NCBI GenBank assembly: GCA_001600695.1
Contig: BCKQ01000017.1
Span: forward strand, 245,088 to 309,087
Length of the DNA stretch: 64,000 nucleotides
Reading direction: 5' to 3'
Source of the DNA: Ascoidea asiatica
Lineage: Eukaryota > Ascomycota > Saccharomycetes > Ascoideales > Ascoideaceae
The stretch's first letter is position 1, and each line of letters begins with the position of its first letter. Under the pieces are notes generated by a model that had not been told where the DNA came from, made no database searches, and was given only the letters and a program-made list of their open reading frames with translations. The translations under genes and the position numbers were made by a program. Positions 1 to 10,000 of the stretch are shown here, piece after piece.

Positions 1-2
1 AC

Positions 3-541
3 TTTGCTATGATAGGGACTAGAGATAATCCCATATATGAAGCAGAATTTGGAACATTCAAACAAGGAGGAGATGGAACTTCAAAAGTGAGTATTGATAA
101 TAATAGTAGTAATAGTAATAGTAATCAATGGTTATTAGATGATTGTTTTTATTATGATTAAGAGTGAAACTAACAATTTGAATTGTAAAAATTTGATAAT
201 TAATTTTTTAGTTCACAAATGAAATGAAAGAACTTAATCCATTTATAATACATTCATCATTAGATATAGTTGAAGATTTACAATGGGCAACAAATTCATT
301 ATATTTAAGAATTATTGATAATTATTATGGATATTATGTTAGTGCATATGTTACAGCAACAAATATAAAATTTTTATTATTACATGAAAATAAAAATGAA
401 GAAAATATTAAACAATTTTTTCTTGAAATTAATGATTTATATGTTAAAACATTAATGAATCCATTTTATACAATTAATGATCCAATAAAGAGTTTATTAT
501 TTGATGAAAAAATAAAAATATTGGCAAAGAAGTTTCTATAG
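3..541 (+). CDS. TRS20: TRAPP subunit Trs20 / sedlin, 5'-truncated by window edge, one intron
   Basis: This is the small longin-fold subunit of the TRAPP complexes, which activate Rab/Ypt GTPases in ER-to-Golgi and intra-Golgi traffic. The open window edge cuts off only the first few codons. Exon 1 (3-86) reads FAMIGTRDNPIYEAEF, the sedlin N-terminal strand. A phase-0 intron (87-211) has a GTGAGT donor, an ACTAAC branch site at 169-174 and a TTTTTTAG acceptor. Exon 2 (212-541) continues FTNEMKELNPFIIHSSLD and carries the family hallmarks VKTLMNPFY and the terminal FDEKIKILAKKFL. The unspliced frame hits a stop, so splicing is required. S. cerevisiae Trs20 matches these blocks but has no intron and has a long insertion that is absent here. 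The family assignment is near certain and the splice sites are inferred from consensus. Confidence 0.93.
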
Positions 542-1739
542 AGGATAATAATAATAATAATAACAATAATACTAAAATGGTTAAATTTATAGCTTTCAAT
601 TCTCTATCATATAAGAAAAGCACTTGAAACTTTTAAAATACTTTCCTTTCCTTTTTTTTATAGTCTGAGGCTGTGAACGAAAGGCAGAATATTCTCAATG
701 ATGAAGTGACGTTTAAAGTCTCTTGGAAATAAAACTTGAATAGAAATCCATCAACTGCAGCAGAATCAACATCAACAACACTGTTTTCAAAACGCCCGCC
801 AGAGACCAAAGAACTGGGTCGCAGTTTTTTGCACAAGAAGTGCTTTAAAAAGCATGTTAATACATATTCATGTCACGTGATTAATTTCAAAACGAGACCA
901 TTTATGTGGTTCTTATCTGCAACAGGGTGTATGCACATGTATGTTGCTGCTAAGCCAGTATAGTGGCAAGTGCAGTGCTCCGGTGGCGCTGTGCCGTGGC
1001 GTATGCGATTAGAGTGTTCTCGGCGTCATTTATTTCAGCTGGTCACGAGAGAACAAACACGAACACTGCAATCGATAATAATAATAATAATAAAACAACA
1101 ACAATAATATTAATAACTTGATTTAATACAATAGCAATAGAATAATAATAACATTAATAATAATAACATTAATAATAACAATCATCATAATCATTACACT
1201 TGATCTGGTTATCACCCAACTTTTGCAATTATGACTGGGTTCTATTAAATTCTTTCCTTTATTCACCAATCATTCAAATCATCTTCAATTTGACTAGAAA
1301 TATTAAATATTTCAACAGTCTTCTACTTTGAAAATGACTTGTTTCTTAATATAAACAGAACTAATTCTTATCAAAATTCTTAATTGGAATTGAAAAATTA
1401 CATATTGAATTCAATGAACAATTAAAATTAAGTATCAATTCAGTTTTCAATTAAAAATTCAACAAAAAATCCAAATAAAAAAAAGCTTTTGAATGAAGTT
1501 TGTTTTTGTACCTGAGTTTATATGATTGGGAAGTCTTTTGGAATAAAAAATTTACTTTTAAAATCTTTTAATAAAATGCCTCCTTTAAAATATTTTATAT
1601 AATTATATCATACAGTATATACTATTGTACATATAATAATGTATAAAATGAATCAAAAGATCTAATACTCTATTTTACAAAACTAATGTACTTTAAATCA
1701 TATATTCAATATTAATTATACTAATCAATTATTTCAATA
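542..1739. promoter_or_regulatory. Intergenic region: TRS20 3' end and promoter of COMT-like gene
   Basis: About 1.2 kb without a convincing gene. Short frames on both strands here lack any recognisable family. A GC-rich island at about 775-1060 stands out from AT-rich flanks. It contains a CACGTG E-box at 874-879 within TCACGTGA, a Cbf1/Pho4-type site in other yeasts. From 1075 to 1200 there are AAT/ATA trinucleotide-rich stretches, then simple AT-rich DNA to the next start codon. Confidence 0.5.
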
Positions 1740-2792
1740 ATGTCACTTTCTATGAGCTTCACTTCACATTTAAATACAAGTTCTGATTCTTTATTATCCT
1801 TTGAAGAAAATAAAAATATAAATTCAAATTATTTAAATGATATTATTAATCAAATTATTAATAATAAAGATTCAATAAATTTATATAATAATAATCCAAT
1901 AGATTTATTAAATAAATTAATCAATTTAAAAAATCCTTCTGGAAATTTAATTTCAATTAATTATCAAAAGTTTAATTATTTATCTAAATTTTTTAATCAA
2001 AATTATTTAAATTTAAAAACTATTATTGAATCAAATTCAAATATTGGTTTTAATTCTATTTTTTTCTTAAATTTAATTAATAATTTAAATTTATATGATA
2101 ATACTAATTTTTTTTATTTTATTATTGAACCAAATTTAAATTATTTTAATATTTTAAAAAATTTAATAAATTTAGTTTTTCCATTTAAAGATTCAAAACT
2201 TTTTTCAAAAAAAAATATAATTTTTTTAAATAATTCTTTAATTGATTCAATTAATATTATTAAAAAAAATTATAATATTTCAAATTTAAATTTATTATAT
2301 CAAAATAATGATTATTTAAATTTACAATTTAATAATCCTTTAAATTTTTTTCAATTAAATCAAAATTCTTCAAGTTTTTTATTAAATAATTTTAAAATTT
2401 TTGAATCTTCAAATTTAATTAATAAAAATTCAATAATCATTTCTGATAATATTTTAAATTATCAAATTAATGATTTTATAGATTATATGAATTTAATACC
2501 TTCTGATAAATTTCAATTATCTAATTTCTTAATTCAAAATGGTTCTTATGATAATAATAATAATAATAAAAATAATAACAATAAAAAAAAATGGATTTAT
2601 TTAGGTAAATGGAATTTAACTTATGAAAATAATTTAATCAAATTCTCTAATAAAGATGATGATGATATTAATAATAATAAATATAATTTCAATCAAAAAA
2701 TTCATGATGTAAAAGTTTATGATTATAAATATGAAGATGAAATTCAATTTGATGGGTTTTTAATAAGTACTTGTACAAATCTTCTTTCATAA
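1740..2792 (+). CDS. Divergent catechol O-methyltransferase-like protein
   Basis: 350 aa, Asn-rich, starting at an ATG. The order of blocks follows the COMT fold. A helical N-terminal part leads to SGNLISINYQKF (the glycine-lysine loop before motif I). Next come a motif-I-like IIESNSNIGF (residues 95-104), an acidic strand end FYFIIEPN (125-132), a NLNLLYQNNDY strand (183-192) and IIISDNIL (232-239), which corresponds to the metal-binding Asp-Asn pair of COMT (LADNV). The match is by pattern only. The motif-I glycine next to the Glu is replaced, and the Asp that would sit at the end of the NLLY strand is Tyr or Gln here, so methyltransferase activity is doubtful. Other Rossmann methyltransferases are possible. 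It sits alone between TRS20 and convergent SKT5. Confidence 0.55.
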   Translation: MSLSMSFTSHLNTSSDSLLSFEENKNINSNYLNDIINQIINNKDSINLYNNNPIDLLNKLINLKNPSGNLISINYQKFNYLSKFFNQNYLNLKTIIESNSNIGFNSIFFLNLINNLNLYDNTNFFYFIIEPNLNYFNILKNLINLVFPFKDSKLFSKKNIIFLNNSLIDSINIIKKNYNISNLNLLYQNNDYLNLQFNNPLNFFQLNQNSSSFLLNNFKIFESSNLINKNSIIISDNILNYQINDFIDYMNLIPSDKFQLSNFLIQNGSYDNNNNNKNNNNKKKWIYLGKWNLTYENNLIKFSNKDDDDINNNKYNFNQKIHDVKVYDYKYEDEIQFDGFLISTCTNLLS

Positions 2793-3442
2793 ATTTCATT
2801 CATCCTTGCATTATATTTACTCTTTTCTCTTTTCTCTTTTCTTTTTTCTTTATATATTATATAAAAGTTTCAAAATTTCATTCTCTGTGTATCTTTCATT
2901 ATATCATTAATTTCATTTCATTTCTTTTCTTTTCCATTCTCAAATGATCTTCAAATCGTTTATCTTCATTCAAATTAGATAACCATTGAAAATTTAATAT
3001 TTTTCAATAAAACATTTCAATTTATTCAAATAAATCACAAATTATGAATTAAACTCTAAATTTATATTAATTTTAATGCTAATTTTATATATTAATAATA
3101 TAAAATTGTAGATAAATGTTAAAAAGTTTATATATGTGAATGAAGAGGTAAAAAATAAAAATAAAAAAAAAAAGTATTAAAAATGAAATAAAAATGAAGC
3201 TATAAACTCAAAAATGAAAAACTATTCAAAAATAAAAATTTAAATAAATTAAGAATAAAAATTGTTTTTAAAAATTCAATTTTGGTTAACTGAATTTTTT
3301 TTCACCTATTATCATGAAGAGATAATTAGAACAAATTAAAATGAAAAAAAAAATTAAAAAATACTTCCAAAATCTCCAATTTAAATATTACCAATCCAAA
3401 AAAATGAGGATAAAAAGATAAATGTATATAAAAAAAAAATCA
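2793..3442. other. Convergent 3'-3' intergenic region
   Basis: 650 bp of very AT-rich sequence between the 3' ends of the COMT-like gene and SKT5. It contains pyrimidine runs after 2810 and A-rich runs towards 3440, suited to 3' end formation on both strands. I see no gene, RNA or GC-rich island in it. Confidence 0.5.
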
Positions 3443-5704
3443 TTACATTATAACACAATCTTTTTCTTTTTCTGATTTAGGAACCTTTCCACCTAATTTT
3501 GTAATAGCTCTTGGATCACCATTTTTTGCAGCTTTTTCAATCCAACTTTTACTTTCAGCTAAATTCATTGTACATCCAAGTCCCTTTTCATAAAAATGAC
3601 CAACAGCAAATTGAGCTTTTGGTAATCCACCAGTTGCAGCTCTTAAAGCCCAAGCAAATGCTTCATCATTATTTTTTGGTAAAAATGGTTCTGCACCAAT
3701 TAAATACCAAGCACACATACTTAACATTGATTCTAAATCTCCACCTAAAGCAGCTTGAGTATAATAATGAATTGATAAATTTGGATCTGAGGGTATACCA
3801 ATATCAGTACCAAATTCATATAATTTACCTAATTTAGCAGCAGAAGGTATATGACCTAAAGCAGCAGCTTGAGAATATAATTCATAAGCATATCTTCTAT
3901 CAGGAATAACAATATCTAAAAAACCAGATTCATAAATTTTAGCTAATTCATATGGAGCAGCTGCAGTTAATTCAGTTGCTTTATTTGCAGCTAAAGTTAA
4001 CCATTTAATACCCATTTTTTTAGTATTGATATTATTACTTAAGCCCATTCTAGTATAAAAAGAATATATACCTAATTTTAACATTGCAGAAGGATGATTT
4101 TTAGCAGCGGCAGCATTTAAAAATTTAACAGCTTTTCTTGCATCTCTTGAAGTACCTAAACCTTCTTCATAACAATAAGCAACTCTATAAGCAGATTCTG
4201 AATGACCATGTTTTGCAGCAGCTAAAAATAAAGTAAAAGCTTTATTATTATCAGGTTTACCAAGAGCTCCTGAAGAATAAGCATCAGCTAATAAATATTG
4301 AGCTTCAGTATAACCTTTATCGGATAAACGTTTTAAATAATGTACAGCTTCTTTTAATAATCTTTCTCTATCCAGAATTAAAGAATGAGAATTATTTTGA
4401 ACGGAAAGATTTAAGTTTGAGTTTGAATTTGAATTTGAAATTGAATTTGAGTTTAAATTATTTATATTATTAACAGATAAATTTTTTGAATGAGAAAAAT
4501 TATTATTAATTTTTGAATTATTATTTATATCATTAATTGGTAAAGATTGATTTGAAACATTATTAGTTGGAATACGACTTAAATCTACAAAAGAAGGAGA
4601 TTGACTAACATTATTTGAATTTGAAATTTGATTTAAATTTTGATTTAAATTTTGATTAGTATTTGGATCAATCATTAAAGCTGTTTGTAAAAGATATTGA
4701 GCAAATTGAAATAAAACAGAAGGATCATTTGATTTTTTTGCATTTTTTCTATATAATTCAATTGTTTTAATTCTTGGTAATAAAGAAGCATTATCACCAA
4801 CTAATTGATTATAAACAGAATGAGAATATTCAGAAACTCCACCAGCATTAAATAAAGTAAAAGGAGGAGAATCAGATCTATTATTTAAATCAACAGATTT
4901 TGAACGTCTTGAATAAATACTTGGAGTTTGTAAATTATTTTTATTATTATTATTATTATTAAAATTAGTATTTAAAGTTAAATTTGGATTACTATTTGAG
5001 ATATTATTGTTTGGATTATTATTAATTGAAATATTATTAATAGAATTATTATTGTTAGGATTATTTGGAGAAAATAATATTTGAGGTTGAGGTTCATTTT
5101 GTAGATCATAAAAGTCTTGATCATTATTTGAAGGTAAATTTGGTAAATTAATATTTTTTTGATTTAATGAAGGTAAAGAAGTAGATTGAAATTGAGATTG
5201 GGATATTGTATGAGATTGAGAAGAAGTTATTGATTGTGTTGGCAGATTAGATAAATTAATATTTAAAGGAGGAGGATTAGAAGGAGAATTTAAATTTGAA
5301 TTTGAATTTGAATTTGAATTTGAAATTACATTATTTAAATTATCTTTTTGAAAAGTGAAAGCATCAGGAGTTTCAGGAGGATTATTAAGATTAAAAGATT
5401 GATTTGAAGCAGATAAAGGTTGAATATTATCATTTATATTATTTTGAATATTATTTTGAATATTATTTTGAATATTATCTTGAATGATTTGAATTTGAAT
5501 TGGGGAAGTGGTTGTAGTATAAGTAGCAGCAGTAGAAGAAGTAGAAGTAGGAGCTGAAACTGGAGTTGAAAGTGGAGCTGGAACTGAAACTGAAAGTGGA
5601 GCTGGAACTGGAGCTGGAGCTGGATCTACAGGAGGAGGATACATTTCTTGATTCAGTTGAATTTGATTTTGATTTGAAAGGTTCTGTCTATAAGGATGAC
5701 CCAT
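3443..5704 (-). CDS. SKT5: Chitin synthase III activator Skt5/Chs4, Sel1-repeat protein with CAAX box
   Basis: 753 aa. Skt5/Chs4 activates chitin synthase Chs3 at the bud neck and anchors it to septins through Bni4. The first 440 residues are low-complexity, Pro/Ala- and then Asn/Ser-rich, with imperfect NNIQ repeats near 80-95. From about residue 443 to 740 there is a run of Sel1-like repeats (for example EAQYLLADAYSSGALG, ESAYRVAYCYEEGLGT and KAQFAVGHFYEKGLG). The protein ends in CVIM, a canonical farnesylation CAAX box, as in S. cerevisiae Chs4. The ATG at 5704 is the first in frame. The window also encodes Chs5, which delivers the same synthase to the surface, but 40 kb away. Confidence 0.92.
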   Translation of the reverse strand: MGHPYRQNLSNQNQIQLNQEMYPPPVDPAPAPVPAPLSVSVPAPLSTPVSAPTSTSSTAATYTTTTSPIQIQIIQDNIQNNIQNNIQNNINDNIQPLSASNQSFNLNNPPETPDAFTFQKDNLNNVISNSNSNSNSNLNSPSNPPPLNINLSNLPTQSITSSQSHTISQSQFQSTSLPSLNQKNINLPNLPSNNDQDFYDLQNEPQPQILFSPNNPNNNNSINNISINNNPNNNISNSNPNLTLNTNFNNNNNNKNNLQTPSIYSRRSKSVDLNNRSDSPPFTLFNAGGVSEYSHSVYNQLVGDNASLLPRIKTIELYRKNAKKSNDPSVLFQFAQYLLQTALMIDPNTNQNLNQNLNQISNSNNVSQSPSFVDLSRIPTNNVSNQSLPINDINNNSKINNNFSHSKNLSVNNINNLNSNSISNSNSNSNLNLSVQNNSHSLILDRERLLKEAVHYLKRLSDKGYTEAQYLLADAYSSGALGKPDNNKAFTLFLAAAKHGHSESAYRVAYCYEEGLGTSRDARKAVKFLNAAAAKNHPSAMLKLGIYSFYTRMGLSNNINTKKMGIKWLTLAANKATELTAAAPYELAKIYESGFLDIVIPDRRYAYELYSQAAALGHIPSAAKLGKLYEFGTDIGIPSDPNLSIHYYTQAALGGDLESMLSMCAWYLIGAEPFLPKNNDEAFAWALRAATGGLPKAQFAVGHFYEKGLGCTMNLAESKSWIEKAAKNGDPRAITKLGGKVPKSEKEKDCVIM

Positions 5705-5784
5705 TTTGAATGAAATTGTAAGATGAATTTAATGGAATATTATGATATACAGTATATATTACTATATTATATTATATTGGGTAT

Positions 5785-5786
<2 letters not shown>

Positions 5787-5822
<36 letters not shown>
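5787..5822. repeat. (AT)n microsatellite
   Basis: An uninterrupted AT dinucleotide run of about 36 bp lies roughly 85 bp upstream of the SKT5 start codon. Dinucleotide runs of this kind are length-variable and can melt or exclude nucleosomes; an effect on SKT5 is speculation. Confidence 0.95.
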
Positions 5823-5824
<2 letters not shown>

Positions 5825-6183
5825 AAATAAACTAAAATGTAATAGAGTGAAAATGAAAATAATAAAGAAAAGTGTATGTAGGTTACAAAAATAATAGTAG
5901 TATAATAGGAATAATATATAAGAATAAGATGAAATAAGATGAAATAAATTTGAATAAAAAATTAGGTATATTTCATTTATGATTCTTAAATATTTATGGA
6001 CTTAAATGAAATTTAAGTATGTTTGAAATTTGACAAATGGGTGAAATATTTATATTTATATGAATTTGAAAGAATTTGAAAGAATTTGACAAAGATTCTG
6101 AGTGTGAATAATAAGAATAAGAATAATAATAATTATGATTAATAAATGCTATGATAATCTTTATAAGTAAGTATTATTGAATC

Positions 6184-6218
<35 letters not shown>
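6184..6218. repeat. (AGT)n microsatellite
   Basis: Eleven and two-thirds uninterrupted copies of AGT in the SKT5 upstream region, outside any supported gene. Confidence 0.95.
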
Positions 6219-6569
6219 CTAATATCAGCATTAATATATATTTTTATGTTTATATTTACCTTATTATTATTAGTGGTGGTGTTTTCTGCCTGCATTGTCA
6301 CTTTGCCTGGGCCCAACACGCTGCTACACCGGGCTAGAGCCACTCCCTCACACCTTGCGGGCCACCCGCGCCCAGCCCGAGTTCAGAGTCCCTGCACCGC
6401 CACAGGCACTCTTCTGCGGGTTTTCTGGTACACGAGTCCCCTGGGGCACTAAATAAGGGCTAGCCACGGGGCGCACACCCACTTTACGGGCACTTTCTGG
6501 GCAACTTTTGATCAGATTCGGGGCGCATTTTGCACTTTACGACCTCTTCCACGGTATTTCGTGCTCGCA

Positions 6570-6597
6570 GCGCAGTACCATTCTTTTGGTACTGCGC
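6570..6597. promoter_or_regulatory. Perfect 11-bp inverted repeat in GC-rich island
   Basis: GCGCAGTACCA at 6570-6580 and its exact reverse complement TGGTACTGCGC at 6587-6597 flank a 6-nt TTCTTT spacer. It lies between SKT5 and PTC6 at the gene-distal edge of the SKT5 island. It could be a dimeric regulator's operator or an RNA hairpin. No T-run follows directly, so a Pol III terminator role is not suggested. Confidence 0.6.
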
Positions 6598-6801
6598 AGC
6601 CCTTCAATTTGGAGGCTTTTGCCTTTTTTCAAGATTGTTTTAAGAGTCCATTCTTTGGTAGAAATATAGAAATACTGTTGTTCTGATTGTTGTATTTATG
6701 GAAATTACGCTAATGGCTTTGAAGCATTCTAAAAGTAGCTTTAACTTTCAGTTGGTTCTAAAAAGTAATTAGCTCTGAACTTTAGTTTTGGTAATAAAAT
6801 A

Positions 6802-8460
6802 TTATCTTCTTCTTGGTCCATCTTTGAGTCTTTCTTCTCTTAGTTCTCCGGTTCTATCTAACATTGGCCATTTACCCCATCCACTTAATTTTATAACTAA
6901 ACATGTAGCATTATCATCTCCTCCAACAGCTTCAACAAATTTTACAACTTCTTCTGCACAATTTTGTGGTGTACCTCTTTTATTACCTCTATTGCCTGTA
7001 CTCATAACTAGATCTGTAATTTCTTGATCACTACAATAATTTGTAACTCCATCTGAACATAAAATTAAAAAACTTTCATCTCCACCAATTCTTCCAATAC
7101 TTTGATTTAAAATTTCATCTCCTTCAATTTTAATTTTTTCTTCAATTAATTTAGAATCTCCAATAATAAATGTTAAAATATCTGGTTCTGCGGAAATTCC
7201 TTTTCTTTTTGCAGAAAAATCTCCAAATGATCTTGTATTTGCATAATTTAAAAATCTTTCTTCTCCAAATGAATCTGTGAAAAAACTTGAGGAGAATGTA
7301 CTTAATCTTGTTGCTTCAACTGGTGATGATGGATGATGATTTGATGTTAATGGTCTTGCTGTACCATATTTATCACATATTATTGCTTTCGTATCTCCAA
7401 TATGTGAAATGATTAATTTATTTAATGTATTTTCTTCAAAATATATTTTACTATCATTTTTATCTAAATTATAAATAAATACTGATGTTGATGTTGATCC
7501 ACTAAATTTTAGATTCATTTCATTTAAATTATTATTATCATTATTATTGCTATTATTTAATTCATTTTTAGATTCTTTAAATAATTTTAAATCTAATAAT
7601 AAAAATACAAATGTTAATCTTAAATATAAATCATCTAATTGATATAAATTTTTTTCAAATAATTTTTTATAATAATTATCAATTTTTTTATAAAATCTTT
7701 TCCAATATCCTCCACCAATTTCATTAATATATTCTTTTAAGATATTTTCTTTAAAAAAATTTAAATTTAAATTTTTATAATCAAAATTTTCTATTTCTTT
7801 TGCTAAATTCTTTGATAAATAATTTGAAGTTTCAGAACCTCCATGTCCATCAAATATATTAAAATTAAATACTCTTAATTGATTAAAATTTAAATTTTCA
7901 TTATTATTACCATTTTCATCTCTTAATAATTCTTTTAATAAATTATTTTGATCATTTAAATGTTCTTTTAAATTTGGATTAAAATTATTTAATGGTAAAT
8001 GTAAAACTGATGCACTTAATCTATCTTCATTAGAATTTCTATTAACTCTTGAAGTTGAATGTCCAAAATGTGATGGTGATTTTAATAATGGAATTTTCAA
8101 TCTTGCTTTAAAATTTAATTTATTTTCACTATTATATAAAAATGAATTATTTGATTTTGTATTTAATATTGGAAAATAAACATATTCTGAAAAATTTCTT
8201 TTTATTAAAGATTTTAGTCTTTTATTTAAATTTATATTTACATTTGAATTTCCATTTCCATTTCCATTTCCATTTCCATTTCTAATTATTTTTCGACTTT
8301 CAATGAAATTTATATTTGAATTTGAGTTTGATGAAGAGTATAGACGAAAAAAAGAATATATAAATAAATGAGAATTTATTGTTTTGAGGGATAATATAGT
8401 CAGTACATTTGAATTTATTGATGATTTTCTTATACTTGAATTCACCAAGGATAAAGACAT
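6802..8460 (-). CDS. PTC6: Mitochondrial PP2C-type protein phosphatase Ptc6/Aup1
   Basis: 552 aa. Metal-dependent Ser/Thr phosphatase of the PPM/PP2C family. Ptc6/Aup1 acts in yeast mitochondria on pyruvate dehydrogenase and has been linked to mitophagy. The basic, hydroxylated N-terminus without early acidic residues fits a presequence. Signatures run in PP2C order: IPLLKSPSHFGHSTSR and NEDR (about residues 115-145), FDGHGG (about 203), HIGDTKAIICD (about 350), LNYANTRSFGDF, SDGVTNYCSDQEI (about 471) and GGDDNATC (about 513). The metal-binding Asp residues are all present. The end SGWGKWPMLDRTGELREE is a tail that I associate with Ptc6 proteins. It is longer than the 442-aa S. cerevisiae protein because of Asn-rich inserts, including a GN repeat near residues 60-75 encoded by CCATTT repeats. 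Confidence 0.88.
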   Translation of the reverse strand: MSLSLVNSSIRKSSINSNVLTILSLKTINSHLFIYSFFRLYSSSNSNSNINFIESRKIIRNGNGNGNGNGNSNVNINLNKRLKSLIKRNFSEYVYFPILNTKSNNSFLYNSENKLNFKARLKIPLLKSPSHFGHSTSRVNRNSNEDRLSASVLHLPLNNFNPNLKEHLNDQNNLLKELLRDENGNNNENLNFNQLRVFNFNIFDGHGGSETSNYLSKNLAKEIENFDYKNLNLNFFKENILKEYINEIGGGYWKRFYKKIDNYYKKLFEKNLYQLDDLYLRLTFVFLLLDLKLFKESKNELNNSNNNDNNNLNEMNLKFSGSTSTSVFIYNLDKNDSKIYFEENTLNKLIISHIGDTKAIICDKYGTARPLTSNHHPSSPVEATRLSTFSSSFFTDSFGEERFLNYANTRSFGDFSAKRKGISAEPDILTFIIGDSKLIEEKIKIEGDEILNQSIGRIGGDESFLILCSDGVTNYCSDQEITDLVMSTGNRGNKRGTPQNCAEEVVKFVEAVGGDDNATCLVIKLSGWGKWPMLDRTGELREERLKDGPRRR

Positions 8461-9157
8461 TTATATGATAAATATTATATATATTTTCTTGATTTTTATT
8501 ATTTATTAATATTAATATTACTATTATTACTATTACTCTTATTATTATGCTTGTTATTGATTTTCAGTTGTCTATATAAAGGAATGACATTAAATATATA
8601 CAAAACTATATGATTCGATTAATAAAGACAGAGAATATTCATTTGATATTATATTCTCAAGTATAAGATCTATTTTATTTGATTGTATTGTATTGTATTG
8701 TATTGTATTGTATTGTATTGAAATTTAGTAATGTCAAATAAAATATAGAATACATTCTTCATAAACCACGATCAGATCTCGGTTTATTTTTCCAGATAGC
8801 AGAAATGGCTAATCGTGGATAATTATCGTAGATGGGGATGGGGATGATGGGGGTCCCGGTGGGACAAGCCCAGATTTATCCCGTTAGGAGTCCAGAGAAA
8901 CAGGCAGCGGCGGTGCAGCAGTGGCGCAAGCAGGGCCTTTCCAAGCAAAAAGTCTCAGGAGGCCTGATTGGACAGACTTAGGAAAAGAGCCCCCAGGTAT
9001 ATGGTGTAATAGGTGCACGTGTATAGGTTTGGTTTAAAGAATTATCAGGACATAAAAGTAGGACATTATATTAGGCCAGAGAAACTGGCATTTAAATCTA
9101 TGCTATATTAACGTTATGTATTTAAAACTATTTTAAAGAGTTCAATTCTTGAGTAGT
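8461..9157. promoter_or_regulatory. PTC6 promoter / ATO paralogue A 3' flank
   Basis: Contains a pentanucleotide microsatellite (8682-8720), a GC-rich island (about 8840-9020) with a CACGTG at 9016-9021, and AT-rich DNA towards the ATO gene. A short inverted pair, CCACGAT near 8767 and ATCGTGG near 8813, lies in the island approach. No gene or RNA gene is recognisable. Confidence 0.5.
8682..8720. repeat. (TATTG)n microsatellite
   Basis: Seven perfect tandem TATTG units preceded by ATTG, about 220 bp upstream of the PTC6 start codon. Confidence 0.95.
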
Positions 9158-10000
9158 TTATTCTTCACTTTCAATATCTTTATTTGTTTCTTTCTCAAAA
9201 CAAGGCATCATTCTTCTTTTAATTGTAATGTAAGAGTTTTCTCTTGTGGCTAATTCTGAAAATGCAATAAACCAAGCAAGTAAGGAAATAAACACTCCAA
9301 CAATTCCACCAATTCTTGCAATTACTAATGAATGAGTAAATTTTGCAATTGCATTGATTAAAAATCCAAATCCTGAAACCCAAAGTAATGTACAAAAATA
9401 AATCGTATCCTTTACTGTACAGATTGATATAATAAATGTGAAAATTGACCATGATAGATTAAAAATTCCAACTGCATTATCCCAATCTGTATTATTATAA
9501 GAGTCTATCATACCAAACGATTTAGTATGAACTGCACCCCACGCCATCCAAAATCCACCAAATGATCCAAATGCTGTGCATCCAAAGGTATTTCCATTAA
9601 TAAATTGAAATATACCTGCGACAAATTGAATAAATCCTCCATAAAAAAATGCAACTCCACATGCAACATTAACACTTTCAACTCCTAAAACTCGAGCTTG
9701 ACATAAGGAAAAAATAAATGTTGTTAATGCAAATCCACAAAGTCCTAAAGGTCCAGCATTTGCAAATTTTCTTTCCTTATTCTCAGAATAATCATTGAGA
9801 TTTCTTTTCATACTCCAATTAGGATTTCTTAATAAACTTAATGTCCTTAACAAATCCTCTTTGTCAACTTTTGTATTACCCACATATACATAACTATCAA
9901 ATTTATTCTTCTCTTTTTCATAATCATTTTCTGTATTATAATTTTCTTCTTCACAATTATAATTTATCATCTTAATATCTTTTTCTGAAGTTTGAGACAT
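9158..10000 (-). CDS. ATO/GPR1/FUN34-family acetate/ammonium transporter, paralogue A
   Basis: 280 aa membrane protein of the AceTr (GPR1/FUN34/YaaH) family, which exports ammonium or imports acetate at the plasma membrane. A cytosolic N-terminus with SYVYVGNTKVDKEDLL is followed by six hydrophobic segments. The signature at the start of segment 1 is NAGPLGL in place of canonical NPAPLGL. Segment 2 has FYGGFIQFVAG, then FGSFGGFWMAWG, and the C-terminal region keeps the NSYITIKRRMMP pattern seen in Ato3. It resembles paralogue B (11889-12770) over its whole length with the same orientation, so the pair arose by tandem duplication. Relations to Ato3 versus Ady2/Ato2 cannot be settled here. The changed signature may alter substrate passage. 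Confidence 0.88.
   Translation of the reverse strand: MSQTSEKDIKMINYNCEEENYNTENDYEKEKNKFDSYVYVGNTKVDKEDLLRTLSLLRNPNWSMKRNLNDYSENKERKFANAGPLGLCGFALTTFIFSLCQARVLGVESVNVACGVAFFYGGFIQFVAGIFQFINGNTFGCTAFGSFGGFWMAWGAVHTKSFGMIDSYNNTDWDNAVGIFNLSWSIFTFIISICTVKDTIYFCTLLWVSGFGFLINAIAKFTHSLVIARIGGIVGVFISLLAWFIAFSELATRENSYITIKRRMMPCFEKETNKDIESEE

Larger units (their letters stand above)
5705..6801. promoter_or_regulatory. SKT5 upstream region with microsatellites and a GC-rich island
   Basis: No supported gene. Moving away from the SKT5 start there is an AT dinucleotide run (5787-5822), an AGT triplet run (6184-6218), then a GC-rich island (about 6285-6605, well above the local background). The island ends in a perfect 11-bp dyad at 6570-6597. 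A 68-codon frame inside the island looks like chance coding in GC-rich DNA. The last 180 bp before 6801 are the PTC6 3' flank. Confidence 0.5.

Noticed and set aside
6246-6452. 68-codon frame in the GC-rich island with a hydrophobic start
   Set aside because: It coincides with island boundaries; GC-rich DNA has few stops, and there is no family match.
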